Shown here piece by piece: positions 46,634-55,402 of a DNA stretch of 64,000 nucleotides. Below the pieces are notes generated by a model. That model was not told the DNA's origin. It did not search any database and saw nothing but the letters and a program-made list of their open reading frames with translations. Positions within the stretch are counted from its first letter, which is position 1. Every line of letters starts with the position of its first letter. Position numbers and translations under genes: made by a program. The DNA comes from Anaeroplasmataceae bacterium (lineage in GTDB: Bacteria; Bacillota_I; Bacilli_A; Acholeplasmatales; JAEDCM01). Location of the stretch: positions 15,147-79,146 of the forward strand of contig JAEDCM010000004.1 of the NCBI GenBank assembly GCA_016294165.1. The letters are read 5' to 3'.

Positions 46634-47932
46634 TTCAGAATCTTTGCTATAAATATTATTTTTAAATTCATCCCAATTATCCAAAAGGGCTGATAAAACA
46701 ATTGGATCAAATTGTTTACCACTTTCCTCTTTTAAAATGGCAAAAGTTTTTTCAAAACTATAGGCTTCTTTATATTGCCTTTTGGAAAGCAAAGCATCTA
46801 AAACATCCGCTACAGCCATTATTCTAGCACAAAGCGGAATATGATTGCCACTTAAACCCATCGGGTATCCTTTTCCATCATATCTTTCGTGATGATATAA
46901 GCAAACCTCTTTTGTTATTCCTAAATAATTAACATCTGTTAGTGTGTCATCAAAGTTGCTCAGTAACTCAAATCCATACTCAGGATGTTTTTTCATTTCC
47001 TCATATTCCTCTATAGTCAGTTTCCCATTTTTGCATAGGATTGCATCTGGAATATGAATTTTACCAATATCATGTAGCGGAGCCGCCTCAACAACTAAAA
47101 GAGCATATTCAGCATTCAGCTCATCCACATAAAGCTTGTTATTAATCATTTTATCAACTAAAAATTCGACATATTTAGCCGTATTTTTTATATGGTCACC
47201 GGTAATTTGATCGCGACTTTCAATTACCGAAGCTAGTGATACGATGATGTGTTGTTGATTTTCAACAATTTCTTTTGACAATTTTAAATTTTTATTTTGC
47301 GTTTCAATTAATTTTTCTGTTCTTTTATCAATAACCGAATTCAAATGAATAACCATAGGGATTACACCCATGATGACCAAGGATTTTGGAATTGCAAAAT
47401 ATAAAATATTCCTAAACCAATCAGGGTCTTTTATAATATCACTATAACTAAATTTTTTAATAAATTCTGATGTTTTATCTTTAGTATATACAAGCATATT
47501 AGCATCACATAATCCAAAATAATATCCAAAAACAACACTGAAGATGATTGATAGCGTACTAAGTATATATGTATAAGTTATAACCCTTTTACTTCTATAT
47601 TGAGCTGAAAAAATAATAGGAAAAATAAAAGATATCATGGTGTGATATGTTAAAAATGAATTAATAAATGCATATATTAAAATCGTTAGAAACAATAAAA
47701 TATATTTAACATACTCCTTATTAAAATCTAAAACAAATTGTATTGCCAAGGATATAAGAGCTACTATTGTAACGCTTAAAACTGCGTATAAGAAGATTTT
47801 TGAATCAATGATAAATACGTCTAAAAGGTTTAAAATCCATGTTATATATAGTATCATAGTTGTGACTAAAATACACTTAATCAAAAATCTATTACTATTT
47901 GATTCTGAGTACTCAACATTAATATTATCCAT
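46631..47932 (-). CDS. Membrane-bound HD-GYP domain protein
   Basis: 433 residues: six or more transmembrane segments (about 15-210), a linker helix, then an HD-GYP domain with APLHDIGKIHI and HHERYDGKGYPMGLSG. These keep the metal-binding His/Asp and the GYP motif, so it is probably an active c-di-GMP phosphodiesterase. Together with the GGDEF protein 6 kb away it shows c-di-GMP signalling in this organism. Its signal is unknown. Confidence 0.92.
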   Translation of the reverse strand: MDNINVEYSESNSNRFLIKCILVTTMILYITWILNLLDVFIIDSKIFLYAVLSVTIVALISLAIQFVLDFNKEYVKYILLFLTILIYAFINSFLTYHTMISFIFPIIFSAQYRSKRVITYTYILSTLSIIFSVVFGYYFGLCDANMLVYTKDKTSEFIKKFSYSDIIKDPDWFRNILYFAIPKSLVIMGVIPMVIHLNSVIDKRTEKLIETQNKNLKLSKEIVENQQHIIVSLASVIESRDQITGDHIKNTAKYVEFLVDKMINNKLYVDELNAEYALLVVEAAPLHDIGKIHIPDAILCKNGKLTIEEYEEMKKHPEYGFELLSNFDDTLTDVNYLGITKEVCLYHHERYDGKGYPMGLSGNHIPLCARIMAVADVLDALLSKRQYKEAYSFEKTFAILKEESGKQFDPIVLSALLDNWDEFKNNIYSKDSE

Positions 47933-48057
47933 ATCATCCCCTCCTATCCCTACTTCTATATTAACATTTAATCATTCTTTTTAAAACCATTATATGTCTT
48001 TTTTCGACATTTTTTAAAACACCAAGCATGTATTATTAAAAAACGAAAAATCCATCA

Positions 48058-48825
48058 TTATTCTTTATTATCTATTTTTCTAGCAATAATCATAAACCTA
48101 TGCTCAGTTGATTCAATATACCCCTTTTCATTCAACATTTTTTCTAAAACTTCAAATTTTTCAATACTATCTTTAACACTAAAATTAATGAATTCCCACT
48201 CTATTATTTTAGCAAAATAAGCAATGGCGCCTAAGTCCATAAATTTAATTTTTGGAAAATACTCATCCTTATAAATTATTTCAAAACCTTCATTTTCCAA
48301 TCTTTCAACTGTTTTATCTAGTGTCATTTTGGGAAATTGAATTTGATGATTTTCATCAAAGAATGTCGCAAGATCGTTATTATTATACGCCCCAACCTGT
48401 TGAGTAATAAATAAACCACCTTCTTTTAGTACTCGCTTAACCTCTGATTCTAGAAATGATTCATGATGATTTAAAACAATATCATAATAATTATCTTTCA
48501 CATTAATCAATATATCATCCTGTTTAATCGGATATACTTTAATTCCCATTGGAGCTAATTTTTCAAGACAAAGTTTAATGTTTGGCTCATATGCTTCAGT
48601 GACTGATGTTTTATCATAAGGATGATTAAAACTTAACAATAATTCTCCACCACCAGTACCCATATCTAGGATATTATCACTGGCCTTTAAATACTTTTTT
48701 ACAAAATAATTATAATTCCATGGTAATTCTTCATTAATCCATCTACCTTTTAAATATGAAAAATCCCATCCTTTAAAAGCATGAGCTTCTTCATCTAATA
48801 AATATTTAATTGTTTCTTCCTTCAT
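48058..48825 (-). CDS. Class I SAM-dependent methyltransferase
   Basis: 255 residues with motif I ILDMGTGGGELLL, the acidic loop SVTEAYEPN, YYDIVLNHH (motif II) and VLKEGGLFITQQVG (post II). The N-terminal HAFKGWDFSYLKGRW is typical of a group annotated as generic methyltransferases in Firmicutes. Substrate unknown. It precedes or follows the NUDIX gene within 45 bases, so they may be co-transcribed. Confidence 0.88.
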   Translation of the reverse strand: MKEETIKYLLDEEAHAFKGWDFSYLKGRWINEELPWNYNYFVKKYLKASDNILDMGTGGGELLLSFNHPYDKTSVTEAYEPNIKLCLEKLAPMGIKVYPIKQDDILINVKDNYYDIVLNHHESFLESEVKRVLKEGGLFITQQVGAYNNNDLATFFDENHQIQFPKMTLDKTVERLENEGFEIIYKDEYFPKIKFMDLGAIAYFAKIIEWEFINFSVKDSIEKFEVLEKMLNEKGYIESTEHRFMIIARKIDNKE

Positions 48826-48870
48826 ATTTTTAACCTCTATTCTTTAAAAATCACATAAACAAGCTTTATT

Positions 48871-49398
48871 TTATAAAAATTTTTTAATAATTTCATCTTT
48901 AATCATTTGTAAAACCATTGTTTCTCGTTTGATCATTATCTCATTAAATAAGTTATTACTTTTATAATTTAAATTCGTTTTTATTGCTTCATCGATATCA
49001 ACAATCTTTAGAACAAATTTTACATTTGCTTCATATAAATCTAGATTTTGTTTAACGATTTTATCCTCAACTTCACATGTAAAATAGAAGTTTTCTTGTT
49101 CAAAAATTGTATGTGGTGTTACTAGACTCTTTTGACGACGCATTACACTTCCAAATTCAAATATTGAGTTTGGCTTAACAATCATTCCTACCTCTTCTTT
49201 AACTTCTCTAATAAGTGCCTCTTTTTTATCTTCTTTAGGATCTATACCTCCGCCAGGAAACTTGTAATAATTTTCCTTTTCACTATAAACGAGAGCAATC
49301 TTACCATTTAAAAAAATAATTCCCCTTGCGGATGGTCTACTAAAAACCATATCACCAGTATCATAATCCTTTAAATCAATTTCAAATAACTGTCGCAT
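48871..49398 (-). CDS. NUDIX hydrolase
   Basis: 175 residues with a complete Nudix box, GGGIDPKEDKKEALIREVKE then EVGM (Gx5Ex7REUxEExGU). It hydrolyses a nucleoside diphosphate linked to another moiety; the exact substrate cannot be told. It lies just upstream of the methyltransferase gene on the same strand. Confidence 0.92.
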   Translation of the reverse strand: MRQLFEIDLKDYDTGDMVFSRPSARGIIFLNGKIALVYSEKENYYKFPGGGIDPKEDKKEALIREVKEEVGMIVKPNSIFEFGSVMRRQKSLVTPHTIFEQENFYFTCEVEDKIVKQNLDLYEANVKFVLKIVDIDEAIKTNLNYKSNNLFNEIMIKRETMVLQMIKDEIIKKFL

Positions 49399-49550
49399 TC
49401 TATCCCCCTAATGAACAAATTTATTGAAAACAAACATTACATGTATATTTTAGCATATTATTTAGTAAAATATGAACTAATTATTAATTATTTTATTACT
49501 GATTTATTCACTATAATTTATAAAAAAACGCATAAATAAGCCATTTAATA

Positions 49551-49580
49551 AAAAATCTCACTTTAAAAGTGAGAATTTTT
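49551..49580 (-). terminator. Terminator of thiC
   Basis: TCTCACTTT-A-AAAGTGAGA, nine-bp stem followed on the minus strand by TTTTTTATT, directly after the thiC stop. Confidence 0.85.
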
Positions 49581-49581
49581 A

Positions 49582-50889
49582 TTATTCATCAAAGATTGTA
49601 ACAATCTTACCATCTAGGATTCGATTTACATTTTTAACCGCACAAAAGTTACCACACATTGAACATGTATCCTCTTTTTCAGGTTTAGCTGATTCACGAT
49701 ATCTTCTTGCTTTTTCAGGATCAATAGCTAGACTAAACATTCTTTCCCAATCTAAGTCGTGTCTTGCTTTACTCATTTGATTATCCCAATCAGCCGCATT
49801 AGGGATTCCCTTAGCGATATCAGCTGCATGAGCCGCAATACGACAAGCAATAATTCCTTCCTTAACATCATCTAAATCAGGTAAGCGAAGATGCTCTGCT
49901 GGTGTAACATAGCACAAGAATGCTGCACCATTTTGAGCCGCAATTGCTCCACCAATAGCAGCTGTAATATGGTCATAACCAGGTGCTACATCAGTAACAA
50001 TTGGTCCTAATACATAGAAAGGTGCCCCATGGCATAGAGTCTTTTGAATTTCCATATTAGCCGCAATTTGATTCATTGGCATATGACCTGGACCTTCAAT
50101 CATAACTTGCACATTCTTTTCCCAAGCACGTTTTGTAAGTTCACCTAAGCAAATCAATTCTTCAATTTGTGAGGCATCAGTTCCATCTGCAATACTTCCC
50201 GGACGACATGCATCTCCTAAGCTTAGAGTAACATCATATTTTTGACAAATATCTAAGATTTCATCAAATCTTTCATAGAATGGATTTTCATTACCTGTCA
50301 TTTCCATCCATGCAAAAATAATTGATCCACCTCTACTAACAATATTAGTTAATCTTTTATTCTTTTTAAATCTTTCAATAGTATTTTTATTAATTCCACA
50401 ATGAATTGTTTGAAAATCCACACCATTTTCCGCATGCATTCTAACAATATCAATCCATTCATCAGTTGTGATTTTGGCTAGTGGCTTATGATAATAAACA
50501 ACTGCATCGTAAATTGGTACTGTCCCAATCATTGCACTGCATTTTTCAACAATTAATTTTCTAAATACCTCTGTATTTCCAAATGAGCTTAAATCCATGA
50601 TTGCTTCTGCACCCATATTAACAGCATTTTCAACTTTTTTAAGCTCCATATCAATATCTTTTAAATCTCTTGAAGTACCAAGATTAACATTAATTTTTGT
50701 TTTTAATTTTGCGCCTACAGCCGAAGGATTTAAAGACTTATGGTTTTTATTAGCAGGGATAATTGCTTTTCCTTCCGCCATAAGATTCATAAGCTCTTCA
50801 ACCGCAATTCCTTCCTTTTTGGCAGCAATTTTCATTTCATTTGTGACAATACCCTTACGAGCAGCATCCATTTGTGTTGTATAATTCAT
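49582..50889 (-). CDS. thiC: Phosphomethylpyrimidine synthase
   Basis: Radical SAM enzyme that converts aminoimidazole ribotide to HMP phosphate, the pyrimidine half of thiamin. 435 residues; the cluster-binding Cys are at the C-terminus in [11 protein letters not shown], and the core has [12 protein letters not shown] and GADHIT-type features ([12 protein letters not shown]). The short form lacking the plant-type N-terminus is usual for Firmicutes. Co-transcribed with thiW upstream (37 bases). GAGGGA precedes the start. Confidence 0.97.
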   Translation of the reverse strand: MNYTTQMDAARKGIVTNEMKIAAKKEGIAVEELMNLMAEGKAIIPANKNHKSLNPSAVGAKLKTKINVNLGTSRDLKDIDMELKKVENAVNMGAEAIMDLSSFGNTEVFRKLIVEKCSAMIGTVPIYDAVVYYHKPLAKITTDEWIDIVRMHAENGVDFQTIHCGINKNTIERFKKNKRLTNIVSRGGSIIFAWMEMTGNENPFYERFDEILDICQKYDVTLSLGDACRPGSIADGTDASQIEELICLGELTKRAWEKNVQVMIEGPGHMPMNQIAANMEIQKTLCHGAPFYVLGPIVTDVAPGYDHITAAIGGAIAAQNGAAFLCYVTPAEHLRLPDLDDVKEGIIACRIAAHAADIAKGIPNAADWDNQMSKARHDLDWERMFSLAIDPEKARRYRESAKPEKEDTCSMCGNFCAVKNVNRILDGKIVTIFDE

Positions 50890-50926
50890 TTAATTCCCTC
50901 ATTTCTTTTATGGGGAAATTAAAGAA

Positions 50927-51445
50927 TTATTCCTCTAATTGCCCCTTAAATTCATCTAATAACTTTCTATTATCTAAAACTAATAAAATGATATAAGCAA
51001 TAACACTTCCAACAACTGTTGATATTAAGAATGGAACTACATAAGCATAAAATGCAACATTTGATGCCTTTACACCCATAAATAATATCGCAATTGGATA
51101 AGCAGCTAGTCCACCTAAAATACCTGTACCAAGCATCTCCGCAACAGCTGTAAGTAGCTTATTTTTAAATAACATATAAACAATACCACTTAATAATGCT
51201 CCAATCATACTTCCAGGGAATGCTAATAGAGATCCTAGCCCAGCTAGATAACGAACAAGGCTAGTTACAAAAGCCATTGATACTCCATAAACAGGTCCTA
51301 GTATAACAGCTGCAATTACATTAATCATATGTTGGATTGGTGCACATTTGCTTCCAAATACTGGAAAATTCACAAGACTTCCAACAACTCCAATTGAACA
51401 TAATACTGCCGCAATGCATAGCTTTTTAATATCTTTCTTTTTCAT
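50927..51445 (-). CDS. thiW: ThiW, S component of an ECF transporter for a thiamin precursor
   Basis: 172 residues with five to six transmembrane segments and the ThiW signature region APIQHMINVIAAVILGPVYG and LAFPGSMIGALLSG. ThiW is predicted to import the thiazole precursor using shared EcfA/EcfT, which are not in this window. This fits the absence of thiazole-synthesis genes here and the presence of thiazole kinase ThiM. Translation has only a weak GGAAAG site, partly paired in a hairpin of the structured leader. Confidence 0.9.
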   Translation of the reverse strand: MKKKDIKKLCIAAVLCSIGVVGSLVNFPVFGSKCAPIQHMINVIAAVILGPVYGVSMAFVTSLVRYLAGLGSLLAFPGSMIGALLSGIVYMLFKNKLLTAVAEMLGTGILGGLAAYPIAILFMGVKASNVAFYAYVVPFLISTVVGSVIAYIILLVLDNRKLLDEFKGQLEE

Positions 51446-51461
51446 TTTCTTCTCTCTTTCC

Positions 51462-51600
51462 TTTTTGCTAGTTGTATAAAGCTAGCAAAAAAATAATTTT
51501 TTTTGTTTTGTCGGTCGGTAGTTACGCTACCCTCTCACGCCACAACATGGCTTCCCTCGCTTTATACATACTAACTAAGGCGCTCCCCTTGCTAGCTATT
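51462..51600 (-). promoter_or_regulatory. Unclassified structured leader of thiW-thiC with TPP-aptamer-like half
   Basis: Read on the minus strand, GGGGAGCGCC...GGCGTGAGAGG-(GTAG/CTAC hairpin)-CGACC matches the 5' half of the true TPP aptamer at 54645-54728 (GGGGAGCC...GGCTGAGAGG...CGACC). The 3' half (CTGATCTGG...GCGTAGGGAA) is missing from its usual place. GCTAGCAA (51589-51596) can pair with TTGCTAGC (51480-51487) as a closing helix. The same segment can instead form TTTTTGCTAG/CTAGCAAAAA (51462-51491), which partly covers the ribosome binding site. Two mutually exclusive helices are what a switch needs. Ligand and class unknown. Confidence 0.55.
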
Positions 51601-51611
51601 AAATTTTATAA

Positions 51612-51700
51612 ATAGATTTTTTGAACAAATTCCTATTCTTCGTTGGGCTACCAGTCTCTTACACGATATCTATAGGCCTAAATTCCGGTTGTTCAACCGT
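51612..51700 (-). other. Second structured stretch between thiD and thiW
   Basis: Directly after the thiD stop the minus strand shows CGGTTG-AA-CAACCG, then CCTAT...ATAGG enclosing about 35 bases that include GTAAGAGACTGGTAGCCC. The base composition is clearly richer in G+C than nearby spacers. It may be part of the same leader as 51462-51600 or a separate RNA. No known family is recognised. Confidence 0.35.
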
Positions 51701-51701
51701 A

Positions 51702-52487
51702 TTATTTTCTATATGGTGCCATATGGTCAAGCGGACCTGAACCTTTCCCTAAATCTAGCATGCTTTTTAAGCAAGTACTTATATAGGATTTGGCATTTTT
51801 AATAGAATCTGGAATGCTATATCCTAATGCTAAATTTGAAGCAATCGCACTTGATAGGGTGCAGCCTGTACCGTGCGTATTAGGATTATCTATCCTTTCT
51901 CCATTAAACCATATAAATTCATCATTTGTTAATAGTAAATCATTACTATCATTAATTGAATGACCACCTTTAATTAAAACCGAACCTTTAGTAATCTTTG
52001 AAATCACTTTTGCAGCTTCTTCCATATCCTCTTTAGTTTTAATTTTCATATTTGAAAGCACTTCTGCCTCTAATATATTTGGTGTAATAATTGTGGCTAA
52101 AGGAAATAATTTATTAACCAAAACATCAATTGCATTATCGTTTAATAAATGGGCTCCTGAGGTTGCCACCATGACTGGATCTAAAACAATATTCTTGACA
52201 TTATATTCTACTAATTTTTCACTAATCGTTTCAATAAGCTCTGTTTCACTAACCATCCCAATTTTTACAGCATCTGGATAAATATCAGTAAATATTGAGT
52301 CCAACTCTTTAGCAAGAAATTCCTTTGAAACATTAAAAATTCCGGTAACACCAGTTGTATTTTGAGCAGTTAGAGCGGTTATTGCACTTGATGCATATAA
52401 TTTGTGCGCTGTTATTGTTTTAATGTCAGCTTGAATACCAGCTCCTCCAGAACAATCTGATCCCGCAATTGTTAAAACTGTTTTCAT
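51702..52487 (-). CDS. thiD: Hydroxymethylpyrimidine/phosphomethylpyrimidine kinase
   Basis: 261-residue PfkB-like kinase that phosphorylates HMP and HMP-P to HMP-PP. Motifs: TIAGSDCSGGAGIQADIKT at the start, DPVMVATSGAHLL and the anion hole/catalytic Asp in NTHGTGCTLSSAIA. Its start (52487) overlaps the stop of the thiE-HAD gene as ATGA. Third gene of the thiM-thiE-thiD unit. Confidence 0.96.
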   Translation of the reverse strand: MKTVLTIAGSDCSGGAGIQADIKTITAHKLYASSAITALTAQNTTGVTGIFNVSKEFLAKELDSIFTDIYPDAVKIGMVSETELIETISEKLVEYNVKNIVLDPVMVATSGAHLLNDNAIDVLVNKLFPLATIITPNILEAEVLSNMKIKTKEDMEEAAKVISKITKGSVLIKGGHSINDSNDLLLTNDEFIWFNGERIDNPNTHGTGCTLSSAIASNLALGYSIPDSIKNAKSYISTCLKSMLDLGKGSGPLDHMAPYRK

Positions 52488-53755
52488 AAATTCGCCATCC
52501 AATCTATTGATCCATAATAATTAGCTAATTGAGTTATCTCATCTTTATTACTTAGATTAGATGAATCAATAATTGCCAATACATCTAGATTTTGCTTTTT
52601 AGCTTCTTTAATAGCATATAAAGCATCCTCAATAATTAATATTCTTTTTTTTGGATACATTTCTTTAATCTTTATAAATGCACTTCCATCATTTTTTGTG
52701 GCATTTAAGATATCTGTTGAATAAACATTTGAAAAATAGTCATAAATATTATTATATTTTAAGCTATCTTTTAATAATGTTAAATCTGTTTGGGATAATA
52801 AAATCATTTCTTTATTCATTGATTTTATTTTTTCTAATACTTCTTTTACTTTATCCTTAATTTTGATACCTTTATATACCTGATGAATGTATTTTAAAAT
52901 TAATTCCAAACACTCTTTTGGACTATTACCAATTTTATAGTGTTCATATACATAATTTGACGCTTCTATACTATTCATATCTGCAACAACACTATCTAAA
53001 TCATCCTCTGGTATTAGTCCATATGATTTAACAAATGAAGAGGACATATTTGACCATTCCTTCATCGAATCTAAAAGAGTACCATCATAATCAAAAACTA
53101 ATAAATCGTAATTGCTTAAATCTAGGACAATTTTGTCTATTTCTAATTTTAAAATCTCCGCTGCCTTCACCATATCATCTTTACTAAAGATTTCGGATAC
53201 AACGGCTATACCATTAATTCCGGTATTTTTCAACTTGGATATTGTATCAAGATGAATACCACCTATTGCGACAACAGGAATATTAACACCAAATGTTATT
53301 TCTCTTAATTGATCAATGGAAACTAATGAAGCATCATCCTTGGTATTAGTTGGAAATATTGCGCCAACGCCAAGATAATCTGCCCCGTTAGAAACGGCAA
53401 TTTGGGCTTCTTCTAAATTACGAGTACTTACTCCTAATATTTTATCAGGTCCGATTAATTTTCTAACCTCTTTGGCATTTAAATCCGATTGTCCAACATG
53501 AATCCCATCAGCGTCTACCGCCATCATAACCTCAATACTGTCATTAATGATTAATGGAATTTTAAATTCTTGGCAGGCTTTTTTTGCTTCAAGGGCTAGC
53601 TTGATGAACTCTTCATCAGAGATATGCTTTTCTCTTAATTGAATGATTGTTGCGCCACCTTTAATAGCATCCCTTACCATTTCATAAATGCTTCGATCCT
53701 TATGCCAGCATCTATCAGTAATAGCATATAATGAATAATCAATTTTATCTTTCAT
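52484..53755 (-). CDS. thiE: Thiamin-phosphate synthase fused to a HAD hydrolase
   Basis: 423 residues, about twice ThiE length. Residues 1-207 are ThiE (QLREK at 39-43, NDSIEVMMAVDADGIHVGQ, GVGAIFPTNTK, AIGGI), joining HMP-PP and thiazole phosphate into thiamin phosphate. Residues 215-423 are a HAD domain with nucleophile FDYDGTLLDS (D222, D224), LSQTD as motif II and ILIIEDALYAIKEAK as motif IV. An attractive reading is that the HAD part dephosphorylates thiamin phosphate to thiamin for a pyrophosphokinase; that is inference. It overlaps thiM by 11 bases and thiD by four. Confidence 0.93.
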   Translation of the reverse strand: MKDKIDYSLYAITDRCWHKDRSIYEMVRDAIKGGATIIQLREKHISDEEFIKLALEAKKACQEFKIPLIINDSIEVMMAVDADGIHVGQSDLNAKEVRKLIGPDKILGVSTRNLEEAQIAVSNGADYLGVGAIFPTNTKDDASLVSIDQLREITFGVNIPVVAIGGIHLDTISKLKNTGINGIAVVSEIFSKDDMVKAAEILKLEIDKIVLDLSNYDLLVFDYDGTLLDSMKEWSNMSSSFVKSYGLIPEDDLDSVVADMNSIEASNYVYEHYKIGNSPKECLELILKYIHQVYKGIKIKDKVKEVLEKIKSMNKEMILLSQTDLTLLKDSLKYNNIYDYFSNVYSTDILNATKNDGSAFIKIKEMYPKKRILIIEDALYAIKEAKKQNLDVLAIIDSSNLSNKDEITQLANYYGSIDWMANL

Positions 53756-54551
53756 AAAGCTTTAGTCCTTTTTCTAGTTTTTCATCATCTAAGTTACTCA
53801 TTGCGTCAATTAACCCGATATGAAGACTTCCTGTACCTTGAGCGTTCATCTCACTAATTTCACCAGATAAACCAATAGCCGCAATACTCTTCGCAACTGC
53901 TTCAAGCTTATTTTCTGGGTTTGCGACTAAATATGACGCTAAAACACCAGCTGACATACATCCTGTACCTGTGATTTTTCCCATTGCCTTAGTACCATTT
54001 AAGCAATAGTATGCATTATTTTCATCACAAATAACATCAATTGGGCCAGTAATAGCGATGATTGAATTAGTAATTTTGCTCAACTTTTTAGTAAATTCAA
54101 TTGTTTCATCTAAATTATCCATGGTTACTAAATCTAACGCACTGGCATCTACTCCTTGAGTTTTATTGCTATTGAAAATAATAGCCTTAATCTCTGAAAT
54201 ATTACCTTTGATAACATCAAAATGAACCTCATCTAATAGCTTTTTAGTTACCTCAGTTCGATAAGGTGTTGCACCACATCCTACTGGATCTAAAATAACT
54301 GGATGATTTAACTTGTTAGCCATTTTACCTGCTAAAATCATTGAATCAACTGTTCTAGCATTTAACGTTCCAATGTTAATTACTAATGCATTACAAATAG
54401 CTTGCATATCGCTAACCTCATTAACATCATCTGCCATAATTGGTGATGCCCCACAAGCTAAAATTATATTAGCTACATCATTTACTGTTACATAATTTGT
54501 AATACAGTGAACAAGCGGGCACTTTTCTCTTGTATTTTTAATTACATCCAT
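53745..54551 (-). CDS. thiM: Hydroxyethylthiazole kinase
   Basis: 268-residue salvage kinase for hydroxyethylthiazole. Motifs: CPLVHCITNYVTVNDVANI, LDPVGCGATPYR and the catalytic NGTKAMGKITGTGCMSAGVL. AAGGAG is eight bases before the ATG. First gene of the operon controlled by the TPP riboswitch and terminator directly upstream. Confidence 0.97.
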   Translation of the reverse strand: MDVIKNTREKCPLVHCITNYVTVNDVANIILACGASPIMADDVNEVSDMQAICNALVINIGTLNARTVDSMILAGKMANKLNHPVILDPVGCGATPYRTEVTKKLLDEVHFDVIKGNISEIKAIIFNSNKTQGVDASALDLVTMDNLDETIEFTKKLSKITNSIIAITGPIDVICDENNAYYCLNGTKAMGKITGTGCMSAGVLASYLVANPENKLEAVAKSIAAIGLSGEISEMNAQGTGSLHIGLIDAMSNLDDEKLEKGLKLYER

Positions 54552-54575
54552 AAAATTTTCTCCTTAACTAAAATA

Positions 54576-54597
54576 AAAAATGTCCCCTAGGACATGC
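54576..54597 (-). terminator. Regulated terminator of the TPP riboswitch
   Basis: ATGTCC-TAGG-GGACAT followed on the minus strand by TTTTTATTTT, between the aptamer and thiM. TPP binding should favour it. Confidence 0.85.
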
Positions 54598-54644
54598 AGT
54601 AAAAAGAATATATATGAAGTAAAAATAGATATATACTTCTCACA

Positions 54645-54728
54645 TTATTCCCTACGCTAGCATTACCTAGATCAGGTCATGGGTCGATAACTAAATATCC
54701 TCTCAGCCATTTGGCTCCCCTCAATATG
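54645..54728 (-). promoter_or_regulatory. TPP riboswitch upstream of thiM
   Basis: All conserved blocks occur in order on the minus strand: GAGGGGAGCC, GGCTGAGAGG, CGACCC, GACCTGATCTAGGTAATG and GCTAGCGTAGGGAA. The aptamer is followed by a terminator, so the thiM-thiE-thiD operon should be shut off when TPP is plentiful. Confidence 0.97.
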
Positions 54729-54846
54729 ACAACATTATTATATATCTAATTTTTCAAAGTTTCAACATAAAAATTCAAAAACATAAGCTTGTAATTATAT
54801 TTTTTAAGTTTAAAATAATATAGCTAATAATTAGGGGGATATAATT

Positions 54847-55377
54847 ATGAAAATAAAAGATTTAACATTAATGAGTATCCTACTTACACTACTCATCATT
54901 TGTTCTAAACTAACAATTCAAATCGGGCCCATACCATTAACCCTTCAAACATTTTGTGTAATCATCATCGATTTTATTTTAAAAATTAAAAAATCAATGA
55001 TTGTTTTTGCTAGTTATATTTTGATGGGAATTATTGGAATACCAGTATTTTCCTCTGGTGGTGGCTTTGGATATATTTTTTATCCAAGCTTTGGATTTAT
55101 CATTGAATTTTTCCTTTCTTGCCTTATTACTGGTTTGAATATATCTAATAAAAAAATATTTCTATTTCTTCAAGAATTAATGGGTTTATTAATAATTGAT
55201 ATAGTAGGTATTATATATATGTATTTTATTATGAACTATTATTTAGAATTAGATAAATCTCTTAGTTATATTATTTCTGTAAGACTAATTCCATTTTTGA
55301 TCAAAGATATAGCAAGTGTTTTAATTTCTACAATTGTTTATATAAAGCTTATTCCAGCTATTAAAAAAGATAATTGA
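54847..55377 (+). CDS. bioY: BioY, biotin-uptake S component
   Basis: 176 residues, about six transmembrane segments, with the BioY phrase IQIGPIPLTLQTFCV and the GIPVFSSGGGFGY loop. Captures biotin for an ECF transporter whose energising module is not in this window. GGGGG precedes the start. It stands alone; no biotin synthesis gene is nearby, which suggests biotin is imported. Confidence 0.92.
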   Translation: MKIKDLTLMSILLTLLIICSKLTIQIGPIPLTLQTFCVIIIDFILKIKKSMIVFASYILMGIIGIPVFSSGGGFGYIFYPSFGFIIEFFLSCLITGLNISNKKIFLFLQELMGLLIIDIVGIIYMYFIMNYYLELDKSLSYIISVRLIPFLIKDIASVLISTIVYIKLIPAIKKDN

Positions 55378-55402
55378 AAAGGGGCATTTTAAGCCCCTTT
55401 TT
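55378..55402. terminator. Bidirectional terminator between bioY and phoR
   Basis: AAAAGGGGC-ATTTTA-GCCCCTTTTT, between convergent stop codons. Confidence 0.9.

Noticed and set aside
51462..51600. Ordinary TPP riboswitch call
   Set aside because: Only the 5' half of the consensus is present; the CTGATCTGG and GCGTAGGGAA blocks are not where they must be. Reported as unclassified instead.
51612..51700. End of an IS605-type element (omega RNA) on the plus strand, because of ...CGGTTGTTCAACCG
   Set aside because: No TnpA or TnpB frame is near, the TTCAAC is inside a simple hairpin, and the position fits an operon leader better.
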